Source of the DNA: Thalassolituus sp006212115
GTDB lineage: Bacteria > Pseudomonadota > Gammaproteobacteria > Pseudomonadales > Oceanobacteraceae
NCBI RefSeq assembly: GCF_040372045.1
Contig: NZ_BAABWH010000006.1
Strand: one strand, 5' to 3'
DNA: 64,000 bases
Each line of letters opens with the position of its first letter. Position 1 is the first letter of the stretch. Of this stretch, positions 1-7,162 are shown piece by piece. The notes beneath the pieces were generated by a model. That model had not been told where the DNA came from, searched no databases, and worked only from the letters and a program-made list of their open reading frames with translations. Made by a program: the position numbers and the translations under genes.

Positions 1-183
1 GAACTGCTGGGGATTCACTGCTTTGGTGACCAGGCTGCCGAGATCGTTCACATCGGCCAGGCAATCATGAATCAAAAGGGTGAGGGCAACACGTTGCGCT
101 ACTTCGTCAACACGACGTTCAACTACCCAACGATGGCGGAAGCCTATCGTGTCGCGGCGCTCAATGGTCTGAATCGTCTCTGA
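1..183 (+). CDS. sthA: Soluble pyridine nucleotide transhydrogenase, C-terminal end (partial)
   Basis: The first 60 codons of the window read in frame 1 to a TGA at 181-183 and give the end of a flavoprotein disulfide-reductase-fold protein. The segments LLGIHCFGDQAAEIVHIGQA and NTTFNYPTMAEAYRVAALNG are characteristic of SthA, the energy-independent transhydrogenase that passes electrons between NADPH and NAD+ in the cytoplasm. Only the dimerisation-domain tail is visible; the FAD- and NAD-binding parts lie upstream of the window. The gene converges on the Tus-like gene with 9 bp between stop codons. Confidence 0.93.
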   Translation, partial: ELLGIHCFGDQAAEIVHIGQAIMNQKGEGNTLRYFVNTTFNYPTMAEAYRVAALNGLNRL

Positions 184-192
184 TTCAGACTC

Positions 193-1083
193 TTATCTCC
201 TGTAGGTATAAACCCTAAGGCTCGGGAAGATCGGATCATCACTGATTTGATTATCTTCCCGGGCTTTTCTCGTTCTCCCCTCTGGCGGATGTAGCGGAAC
301 GTCCTTAATGTCGGGCAGGGGGGCGTGTGGGTCCTCTGTTGCGACAAAAAGCGGCAACGGACAGTTCATTGCTTTGCGATGATTCTCGAAGACCAGATTG
401 GCCCGCACTGTAGGTGCCAAGGGTTGAATTCTTGCTAACGGCGTATGCGCCGGAAGTTGCTTCAATCGTTCAAGCTGCACCTGAATGTGGGTTTTATGCT
501 CGCCGATGTCTAACAGCATACCTTCAACGTCTTTGACGCTCAGCTTCTTGATGCTTCGGCCGTTGGTGTACCAGCTGAAACGACAACTGACTGGCTGCTC
601 AGAAATGACGGGGATGAGTCGGTTACATTGCTTCAGATGAAGTCGGGACATCCCGCTGTTCTTCGCCAAATTCCGAAACGAAGAGCCATCGTGAGTCAGA
701 AGCTGGCACGCCTCGGACCACAGCGTATCGCTAACGTTTTTAGCGCGGCCGCCGGATTGTTGGCCAGATTGGTTGCGCAACTTCCGGGCGACCTCTGTGA
801 AAGCTGTTTTGCTCTCATTAACTTGCGTAATCTTCTCGAGTGTCGCAGGGCTGGCCAGGATAAGGCCGTGACGGCAGCGCGTTACACGCCCATCCTGTTC
901 TGCGTCGTGATACCAAAGGTCGCTGAGGAGATCGTTGACCCAGTTGATCGGGTTTGGATCAATAAGTCGTTCTGCATCTGAAAGAGGGAAGAAACAGCGC
1001 GGTTTCTCGGTCGCCAGTTGACCGCTCAGGTCGGCCAGACTGGCTTTCAGTTCATCAAATTGTTCTTTGAGATCACTGATCAC
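193..1083 (-). CDS. tus: DNA replication terminus site-binding protein (Tus-like)
   Basis: This 296-residue protein resembles Tus, the monomeric DNA-binding protein that stops replication forks at Ter sites by blocking the DnaB helicase from one side. Stretches matching my memory of E. coli Tus include KTAFTEVARKLRNQ (near residue 92), RFSWYTNGRSIKKL (near 168), PLARIQPLAPTVRANLVF followed by CPLPLF (near 215-245) and the C-terminal P.LRVYTY strand. Length (296 against about 309) also fits. Its start lies inside the end of the TerB-like gene (11-bp overlap), so the two are co-transcribed. Tus is best known from Enterobacterales and their plasmids. The sequence is divergent, so the Ter site it recognises may differ; I found no convincing Ter site nearby. 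Confidence 0.8.
   Translation of the reverse strand: MISDLKEQFDELKASLADLSGQLATEKPRCFFPLSDAERLIDPNPINWVNDLLSDLWYHDAEQDGRVTRCRHGLILASPATLEKITQVNESKTAFTEVARKLRNQSGQQSGGRAKNVSDTLWSEACQLLTHDGSSFRNLAKNSGMSRLHLKQCNRLIPVISEQPVSCRFSWYTNGRSIKKLSVKDVEGMLLDIGEHKTHIQVQLERLKQLPAHTPLARIQPLAPTVRANLVFENHRKAMNCPLPLFVATEDPHAPLPDIKDVPLHPPEGRTRKAREDNQISDDPIFPSLRVYTYRR
220..271 (+). terminator. Probable sthA rho-independent terminator inside the tus 3' end
   Basis: A 12-base stem (220-231 with 253-264, including one G-U pair in the + strand RNA) encloses a 21-base loop and is followed by TTTTCT. It lies 37 bp after the sthA stop, entirely within the C-terminal coding sequence of the convergent Tus-like gene. The stem sequence is therefore also protein coding on the other strand. 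Confidence 0.6.
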
Positions 1084-1501
1084 GAGCGATGAGCTTGGTT
1101 CGGATAAATTCGGAGTGCGGGATGTATAACAGGTCGGCTATTTTTCGCACCATATGTTCTTCGTACTTATCCAATTGATTGTCGGCATAGGCAATGCGCC
1201 ACAGTGCGACCAGCAGGTCGGATTTCTGCTCGTTACTCCATTGGCCATGTATGGCAGAGGTGAAGTGTTGCAGGTCATTGTTTGCGCCTGCTTCTTCAAA
1301 TGCCTCTTTGACCAGGGCCTCCGCATCGCGGTCGGGTATGAGCGTGGACAGGGCCTGCGTCATGGCCGCTTTCTCGCTTTCGTCAATCTGGTAGTCGGCG
1401 CGTACGATTTCGGTCATCAGTACAGCGGCCGCCATGGCAGTATCTGCGGGCTCTGGCTGATACTGCTCGGCGGTGAGTTTCTCTAGAAATCGACGAATCA
1501 C
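1073..1501 (-). CDS. TerB-family protein
   Basis: The product is a 142-residue all-helical acidic protein. It shows the TerB-fold pattern: an early helix with AAVLMTEIVRADYQIDESEK and a second half with LLVALWRIAYADNQLDKYEEHMVRKIADLL, which look like two related metal-binding-type helical repeats. Members of this family (COG4103-like) are named for tellurite resistance but mostly have no known role, and no other ter genes are nearby. It overlaps the transaldolase stop by 4 bp and the Tus-like start by 11 bp, so the three form one transcription unit running tal, TerB-like, tus. Confidence 0.8.
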   Translation of the reverse strand: MIRRFLEKLTAEQYQPEPADTAMAAAVLMTEIVRADYQIDESEKAAMTQALSTLIPDRDAEALVKEAFEEAGANNDLQHFTSAIHGQWSNEQKSDLLVALWRIAYADNQLDKYEEHMVRKIADLLYIPHSEFIRTKLIARDQ

Positions 1502-2445
1502 AGCAATTCCGCCAGCTGTTGTTCGAGAAGCACCTGATCAGCGGCGAATCGACGGATACCATCGGACAGTTTCTCTGTTGCCATGGCATCTTCGTTCATT
1601 GCCCAGCGGAACGTGCTTTCGGAAACGGAAATCTTCTCGTCTGCACTCTGCAGTTGCGGTTCTAACCGACGAATAAGTGGCGCGTCGTCTTCGCTCAGTT
1701 GAGTTAGCAGATCCGGGCTGATGGTTAGTTTGTCACAGCCAGCGAGGGCTTCGATCTCGCCGGTGTTACGGAAACTGGCACCCATTACGATGGTGTCGTG
1801 TCCGTAGGTTTTGTAATAACGGTAAATGCGGGCAACAGATTGAACGCCAGGATCGTTATCACCGCTGAAGTCTGCGTCTGGTTGGTTAGCTTTGTGCCAA
1901 TCAAGAATACGGCCGACAAAAGGCGAAATCAGTGTGGCACCGGCTTCGGCGCATGCTACAGCTTGATGGAAGTTAAACAGAAGCGTCAGATTGCAGGATA
2001 TGCCCTCAGCCTCAAGTGCGCGGGCTGCTTGTATGCCTTCCCAGGTGGATGCGATTTTAATCAGTACGCGCTCGCGACTAATGCCTTCCGCCTCGTACAT
2101 GCCAATCAGTTTGTGCGCCTTTGCAATCGTTGCTTCGGTATCAAATGACAGTCGCGCATCGACTTCGGTTGAAATAAGACCGGGGATTACCTCAAGGATC
2201 TCCTTGCCTATGGCAACTGACAGGTAGTCACATGCGTTAGTGATAACGGAATCGCCGTTCTCTGCCTGGTTAGCCCATGCGGCGGCCTTTTCGAGTAGCG
2301 GTTGATAGGCGGGGATGGCGGCGGCTTTCAGTATCAGCGAAGGGTTGGTGGTTGCATCAACTGGCTTGGTTGCTTTTATGGCGTCGATGTCGCCTGTATC
2401 AGCGACTACCACTGTCATGCCACGAAGGGTTTCAAGCTTGTTCAT
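1498..2445 (-). CDS. tal: Transaldolase
   Basis: Transaldolase of the non-oxidative pentose phosphate pathway transfers a dihydroxyacetone unit from sedoheptulose-7-phosphate to glyceraldehyde-3-phosphate. The TalB-type sequence is clear: TVVADTGDIDAIKATKPVDATTNPSLI near the N-terminus, ISTEVDARLSFDTEATIAKA, the Schiff-base lysine in RVLIKIASTWEG, and CNLTLLFNFHQAVACAEAGATLISPFVGRILDW written here as separate recognised parts of one barrel. I start at ATG 2445 (MNKLETLRG) because TalB proteins begin there. An in-frame ATG 24 bp upstream is less likely. Confidence 0.96.
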   Translation of the reverse strand: MNKLETLRGMTVVVADTGDIDAIKATKPVDATTNPSLILKAAAIPAYQPLLEKAAAWANQAENGDSVITNACDYLSVAIGKEILEVIPGLISTEVDARLSFDTEATIAKAHKLIGMYEAEGISRERVLIKIASTWEGIQAARALEAEGISCNLTLLFNFHQAVACAEAGATLISPFVGRILDWHKANQPDADFSGDNDPGVQSVARIYRYYKTYGHDTIVMGASFRNTGEIEALAGCDKLTISPDLLTQLSEDDAPLIRRLEPQLQSADEKISVSESTFRWAMNEDAMATEKLSDGIRRFAADQVLLEQQLAELL

Positions 2446-2656
2446 ATCGATATTCCGGTTCAATTCCATGAGTGCAAAGGTTCGTGCGAGGCGCCTCTGA
2501 GAAGTGCACAGTCGACAGTGGTTTCACGAGCGTAGGGAGCAAACTGCTACGTTGTGTATTGCCCAGAGTTGCCCTAGAGTGTCTTAAGATCGTTTTCAGG
2601 TCAATTCGCCTTGCCCGCATTGGCTGCTAATATCGTTGAAAAACAGAGGGTTGAAT

Positions 2657-2986
2657 ATGAAAGTTAAGCTTCTTTCCGTATTGTTTTTGGGTTTTCTGTC
2701 GAGCATCGTAAGCGCCGGTGACGCGATATGGGTAGACGTCAGGACTGCGGGTGAGTTCCAGAATGGTCATCTGGCAGCTGCAACCAATATTCCCCATGGG
2801 GAAATCAGTTTGCTGCTGCCTGAGTTGTCGGCGGATAAAAACGCCGAGGTCTATCTCTACTGCCGTTCCGGTAATCGTGCAGGGAAAGCGAAGGCAGAGC
2901 TCGAGTCTATGGGCTACACCAATGTGACCAATGTCGGCAGTCTGGCCGAGGCAGAGGCGCTGTACGGCGAGATGGAAGTGGAATAA
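2657..2986 (+). CDS. Exported single-domain rhodanese
   Basis: This 109-residue protein starts with a signal peptide (MKVKLLSVLFLGFLSSIVSA) and then carries one rhodanese domain. The active-site loop CRSGNRAG contains the sulfur-accepting cysteine near residue 82, and WVDVRTAGEFQNGHL is the usual domain entry. It resembles the periplasmic thiosulfate sulfurtransferase PspE, but no psp genes are adjacent. ATG 2657 is preferred over the ATG at 2636 because it begins the signal peptide directly. It stands alone and converges on dusA. Confidence 0.85.
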   Translation: MKVKLLSVLFLGFLSSIVSAGDAIWVDVRTAGEFQNGHLAAATNIPHGEISLLLPELSADKNAEVYLYCRSGNRAGKAKAELESMGYTNVTNVGSLAEAEALYGEMEVE

Positions 2987-2988
2987 GA

Positions 2989-4023
2989 CTATTCCACTAA
3001 TTGCAGAGCGGCTTCCATGACATCAACGCCTGACTCCTTCAGATGTGCGTTTTCGCTCAGGTAACGGCGAAATAAGCGGGCGCCTTTACGGCCGTTGAAT
3101 AATCCAAGGGTATGACGACTGATGTGATGGAGGGGGGCACCCTTTGCTACCAGCTCTTCTATGAATGGATAGAGTGCGCGGACGGCATCATGTGCACTCA
3201 ACGTGCTTGGCTCTGCTCCAAAGTAGAGTTCATCGGCAGCCATCAGGATGGAAGGATTGTGATAGGCCTCCCGGCCCAGCATGACGCCATCAACGTGGGG
3301 CAACAGGTCGGCGATTTGCTCGTGCGTCTGAATGCCGCCGTTAATGATGATCTCTAACTCGGGGAAGTCCCGTTTCAATCGATACACATCTTCGTAGCGC
3401 AGAGGCGGAATTTCTCTGTTCTCTTTTGGGGAAAGCCCCTGAAGGATGGCCTTGCGGGCATGCACAACAAAGGTTTTGCAGCCTGTCGCCGCAACTGTGC
3501 CAACAAAATCACGCATTTCCTCGTAGCTATCCTGATCATCGATGCCGATGCGATGCTTAATGGTAACGTCGATTTTAGTGGCGTCCTGCATGGCTTTGAT
3601 GCAGTCGGCGACGAGTTCAGGGTGCCCCATAAGACACGCGCCAATCATGTTGTTCTGCACCCGGTCGCTCGGGCAGCCAACATTGAGATTTACTTCGTCA
3701 TACCCCCAGTCTTCGGCATAACGTGCGCAGATTGCCAGTTCCTGCGGGTTACTGCCGCCTAGCTGAAGGGCGAGGGGGTGTTCAATGTCGTTGTATTCAA
3801 GAAAACGTGCACGATCACCGTGTATCAGGGCGCCAGTCGTGACCATTTCGGTATACAGCAGGCTGTTCTTTGTCAGCTGCCTCCAGAAATATCGACACTG
3901 TGCATCACTCCACGCCATCATTGGTGCTGTGCAGAAACGACGGTTCACGGTTGAGGATGTTTGGTCCGTCACCGCTTGCTTGTCGTTCGCATGCTCGTCT
4001 GCTGCAGGGGAGCCCATCGTCAT
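2989..4023 (-). CDS. dusA: tRNA-dihydrouridine synthase A
   Basis: This FMN- and NADPH-dependent enzyme reduces uridines in the tRNA D-loop. The 344-residue product has FCTAPMMAWSDAQCRYF at the N-terminal FMN barrel, the catalytic cysteine in VNLNVGCPSDRVQ (near residue 118), KHRIGIDD, and FVVHARKA, as in DusA (U20/U20a) enzymes. The first 28 residues are a poorly conserved extension. The start ATG overlaps the hflD stop in an ATGA, so translation is probably coupled. It is the last gene of the nudJ-mnmA-hflD-dusA unit. Confidence 0.95.
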   Translation of the reverse strand: MTMGSPAADEHANDKQAVTDQTSSTVNRRFCTAPMMAWSDAQCRYFWRQLTKNSLLYTEMVTTGALIHGDRARFLEYNDIEHPLALQLGGSNPQELAICARYAEDWGYDEVNLNVGCPSDRVQNNMIGACLMGHPELVADCIKAMQDATKIDVTIKHRIGIDDQDSYEEMRDFVGTVAATGCKTFVVHARKAILQGLSPKENREIPPLRYEDVYRLKRDFPELEIIINGGIQTHEQIADLLPHVDGVMLGREAYHNPSILMAADELYFGAEPSTLSAHDAVRALYPFIEELVAKGAPLHHISRHTLGLFNGRKGARLFRRYLSENAHLKESGVDVMEAALQLVE

Positions 4024-4658
4024 TCGTGATGATCCGCTTCAGTAAGCAAGTCGCGGCACACTGAGGAATAGCGTTTGCGGCTGAACAACAGCTGCCAGCG
4101 TCGTCCGCCTACCTGTCGCCACAGAATTGCTGCGCGAATACCAGATAAAAGTAGAGCCCGAACTTTGTCCGCTGTGGCTGCATTCTGAAGGTAGTTGGGA
4201 TTACCCGTAACCCGGATTCGAAAGCTAAGCTGGCTCAGCGTCTGTTTGTACAGATCAGCCAGAGCAGCGACGGTATTGGGGTGCGTGATGGAAAAATGGT
4301 CCGCCTGTCTCGATGCCTTGTGAATGCCTTCGCCCAATGCGTCCATCATTCCCGGCGCTTTGCTGAGCTTGCGTTCAAGGTGCAGCAGGCTGAGTGCATA
4401 GCGGGTGATGTCCGGGCTGTCTTTAGAGGTGGCGCGATCACTGATTTTGAGCAGTGTTTCGAGACCACGACCAAGATGCTCGGTCGGATCTCCGTATATG
4501 CTGTTAAAGTCATCAGGGTTCTGCACAAACAAGCTTTTGATCAATGGCTCAGATGCCGTCTGCGAGACGTCTCCCGTACGGGCGAGTTCTTCGACTAATG
4601 CGGCAGCCTGAAAAACGGCTGCCAGCGCGATTGTCTGTTCAGTGTGTGGCGTGTTCAT
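4020..4658 (-). CDS. hflD: HflD, lysogenization regulator homologue
   Basis: A 212-residue helical membrane-associated protein recognised by its position directly after mnmA and by family-like stretches such as ALAAVFQAAALVEELARTG at the N-terminus and IRVTGNPNYLQNAATADKVRALLLSGIRAA split around residue 150-185. In E. coli, HflD binds the phage lambda CII activator and lowers the frequency of lysogeny; its role elsewhere is unclear. It overlaps mnmA and dusA by 4 bp each, typical of a translationally coupled operon. Confidence 0.9.
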   Translation of the reverse strand: MNTPHTEQTIALAAVFQAAALVEELARTGDVSQTASEPLIKSLFVQNPDDFNSIYGDPTEHLGRGLETLLKISDRATSKDSPDITRYALSLLHLERKLSKAPGMMDALGEGIHKASRQADHFSITHPNTVAALADLYKQTLSQLSFRIRVTGNPNYLQNAATADKVRALLLSGIRAAILWRQVGGRRWQLLFSRKRYSSVCRDLLTEADHHE

Positions 4659-5752
4659 GCGTTCTTGCCTGTTGTTTCGATGACACCGCCGCCGAGGCAG
4701 AGGTCGTCCAGATAAAATACGACTGACTGGCCGGGTGTGACGGCTCGTTGCGGTTCGTCAAATACAACGCGGAAGCCAGATTCTGCGGCCTCAATGGTGC
4801 AGCTCTGGTCGTCCTGGCGATAGCGAACCTTAGCCTTACAGCGCAGTGGCGTTTCCGGGGCCTGATTAACCCAGAACACCTCTGTGGTTGTTAGCCAGTC
4901 GGTAAACAGGAGAGGGTGGTTTTTACCCTGTACTGCGATTAACACGTTGCGATCAAGGTCTTTCCCGCCGACAAACCAAGGAGCGTCCGGATAGTTCTTC
5001 AGGCCGCCGATTCTCAAGCCCTGACGTTGTCCCAATGTGTGGTACATCAGCCCGCTGTGTTCGCCGATGTCGTCGCCTTCCGGGGTCTCAATACGTCCGG
5101 GTTGCGCAGGCAGGTACTGCTGCAGAAAATCTTTAAAGCGGCGTTCGCCGATAAAGCAGATACCGGTGGAGTCTTTCTTTGTTGCGGTGACCAAATTATT
5201 GGCCTCGGCTATTTTCCGGACTTCAGGTTTTTCCAGTTCGCCGACAGGGAAGAGCGTCATGCCGATTTCATCACTGCCTACGGCGTGGAGGAAGTAACTC
5301 TGATCTTTGTTGGCATCCAGCCCTTTCAGCAGTACGGCTTCTCCATTCAGCTCGCCCCGGCGCACATAGTGGCCTGTTGCTATCAGGTCGGCACCAAGCA
5401 CTTTGGCGTATTCAAGAAACGCTTTGAACTTAATCTCACGATTGCAAAGGATATCCGGATTAGGGGTTCGGCCGGCTTTATACTCATGCAGGAAGTGCTC
5501 GAACACGTTGTCCCAGTACTCGGCTGCAAAGTTAGCCTGATGAAGCTTGATTCCGAGCGTGTCACAGACCTGTTGTGCGTCTGCTAGGTCTTCTTTTGCT
5601 GTGCAGTATTCTGTGCCGTCGTCTTCGTCCCAGTTTTTCATGAACAGGCCTTCCACCTGATACCCCTGTTGTATCAGTAGATAGGCTGAGACGGATGAGT
5701 CTACGCCGCCGGACATACCGACGATGACTTTGGTGTTCGCGTTATTGGTCAT
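4655..5752 (-). CDS. mnmA: tRNA-specific 2-thiouridylase MnmA
   Basis: MnmA adenylates U34 of the Lys, Glu and Gln tRNAs and inserts sulfur handed over by TusE. The 365-residue sequence has the PP-loop VGMSGGVDSSVSAYLL near residue 11, the first catalytic cysteine in PDILCNREIKF (near 102) and the second in STGICFIGERRFKDFL (near 198). The beta-barrel C-terminal domain follows. The sulfur donors TusBCDE are encoded at 23.2-24.5 kb in this same window, so both ends of the pathway are present. Its start abuts the nudJ stop with no gap. Confidence 0.97.
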   Translation of the reverse strand: MTNNANTKVIVGMSGGVDSSVSAYLLIQQGYQVEGLFMKNWDEDDGTEYCTAKEDLADAQQVCDTLGIKLHQANFAAEYWDNVFEHFLHEYKAGRTPNPDILCNREIKFKAFLEYAKVLGADLIATGHYVRRGELNGEAVLLKGLDANKDQSYFLHAVGSDEIGMTLFPVGELEKPEVRKIAEANNLVTATKKDSTGICFIGERRFKDFLQQYLPAQPGRIETPEGDDIGEHSGLMYHTLGQRQGLRIGGLKNYPDAPWFVGGKDLDRNVLIAVQGKNHPLLFTDWLTTTEVFWVNQAPETPLRCKAKVRYRQDDQSCTIEAAESGFRVVFDEPQRAVTPGQSVVFYLDDLCLGGGVIETTGKNA

Positions 5753-6202
5753 TTACGGGTGCTCAATAATCAGGTCTAACGGGTAATGCTTGCGCTTGAG
5801 GTAGTCCTCTGCGCAGGTCAGTACCATCGGGCTTCTCAGGTTGTTGGCCTTGCGAAGCGACTCTATAGAGTGCCATTGAGGGCCAATAATTCCCTCGTCG
5901 AGTGTGGCATTGGGGACTTCATTGATCGCATCGGCAATCAGGCAATAACGATGATACGTAATGCCGTTACTTGGGGCGGTGTAGGTGTAGAGACCAAGCA
6001 AGCCTGTCGCCTTTACTACCCAGCCGGTTTCTTCCAGGGTTTCGCGCTCAGCGGCTTCAATGACGGCTTCTCCCTGCTCAATGTGACCTGCAGGTTGATT
6101 GAGTACCTGCTGGCCATTGCTCCATTCTTCAACCATTAAAAACTGATCGTCCTTTACGACGATCGTGGCGACAGTGGCGTGAGGTGTCCAGCGTTCAGTC
6201 AT
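5753..6202 (-). CDS. nudJ: NUDIX hydrolase NudJ
   Basis: A 149-residue Nudix phosphohydrolase. The Nudix box runs through GHIEQGEAVIEAAERETLEE then TGW (residues about 40-63), with the metal-binding REXXEE glutamates intact. Its place directly upstream of mnmA and its length match NudJ, which in E. coli hydrolyses nucleoside tri- and diphosphates and thiamin pyrophosphate precursors. It heads the leftward nudJ-mnmA-hflD-dusA unit. Confidence 0.9.
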   Translation of the reverse strand: MTERWTPHATVATIVVKDDQFLMVEEWSNGQQVLNQPAGHIEQGEAVIEAAERETLEETGWVVKATGLLGLYTYTAPSNGITYHRYCLIADAINEVPNATLDEGIIGPQWHSIESLRKANNLRSPMVLTCAEDYLKRKHYPLDLIIEHP

Positions 6203-6297
6203 GAAGCCTCCTGAATAATGAGGCGGTGCAGTTTACCGGAATCCGCTCCGATGAGCACGCCTCAGAAGAGTAGAGGTGATACCTGTCACGGTAACTA

Positions 6298-6948
6298 TTA
6301 AGACTTTCTTTTCGGAGGACGGTTTGACTTACGATGCGAGCCAGCTCCGTTTCGCGTTTGAGTGCGGCGTGGGTGTGTTTCCTTGGTTTTCATAGTTTTC
6401 GGGAGGTGAACCTCGACGGCGTGAGAAGTGCCGGGCTGCTTTATCCCATCGAGTGACCATGGACCAATCGCAACGCGTACCAGCCGGAGTGTCGGGTGGC
6501 CAATATGCGCGGTCATTCTTCTGACCTGTCGGTTGCGGCCTTCGCTTATTTCAATTTGGAGCCACGTTGTAAAGTCGTTCGCCCGTTGACGAATCGGTGG
6601 CGAACGATCCCAGATGTCAGGAGCCTCTATAATGGCCACTTTGGCGGGACGGGTCGGGCCGTCACTCAGAGTAACACCCTTACGCAGTGCATCGAGTTGG
6701 TTATCATCTGGAGAACCTTCAACCTGTACCCAGTAAGTTTTTACCATCTTATTTTTAGGGTCGGCTATCCTTGCTTGTAGTGCACCCGAATCGGTCAGTA
6801 ACACTAAGCCCTCTGAGTCGTAGTCGAGTCTTCCGGCAGGGTAAACGTTCGGGGTGTTTACGTAGTCTGCGAGCGTTTTTCGGCCTTCGTTGTCCGTGAA
6901 CTGGCACAAAACGTTGAAGGGTTTATTTAACAGTAACAGTTGAGCCAT
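6298..6948 (-). CDS. rluE: 23S rRNA pseudouridine synthase RluE
   Basis: A 216-residue RsuA/RluE-type pseudouridine synthase without an S4 domain. The catalytic aspartate lies in AGRLDYDSEGLVLLT (near residue 42), followed by KTYWVQVEG and the GRNRQVRRM motif near residue 138. RluE modifies U2457 of 23S rRNA. The C-terminal 35 residues (KTMKTKETHPRRTQ onward) form a very basic unstructured tail that probably binds RNA. Single gene, divergent from icd. Confidence 0.93.
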   Translation of the reverse strand: MAQLLLLNKPFNVLCQFTDNEGRKTLADYVNTPNVYPAGRLDYDSEGLVLLTDSGALQARIADPKNKMVKTYWVQVEGSPDDNQLDALRKGVTLSDGPTRPAKVAIIEAPDIWDRSPPIRQRANDFTTWLQIEISEGRNRQVRRMTAHIGHPTLRLVRVAIGPWSLDGIKQPGTSHAVEVHLPKTMKTKETHPRRTQTRNGAGSHRKSNRPPKRKS

Positions 6949-7162
6949 ATCGTGTAAGAAAACTACTTATTCTTTCGTCTAGCTTGCATTTTTTGTAGAA
7001 AAACTACAAATTAGCGGCGTTTGATAAACTATCCAGCATCGGTCTATCTGCTGTTTAACACCATTACTCAGCAGCGGTACCGGACCGGAGTACTCACCCA
7101 GCCACAAGCTGAGGGAGCCGGTTCATGCGATACAGCAACAGCGTAATGCAACAGGAGACATA
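6949..7162. promoter_or_regulatory. Divergent rluE-icd intergenic region
   Basis: This 214-bp gap must contain the promoters for rluE (leftward) and icd (rightward). It is AT-rich near rluE. A GGAG-like ribosome site (AGGAG, 7151-7155) precedes the icd ATG with usual spacing. I see no clear operator or riboswitch. Confidence 0.4.

Noticed and set aside
313..320. GGGNAGGG (KOPS-like) octamers: by eye about six on the + strand (313, 27866, 33548, 36272, 63792, 63864) and one on the - strand (19264)
   Set aside because: About four per strand are expected by chance and my count by eye may be incomplete, so strand bias toward the terminus cannot be claimed.
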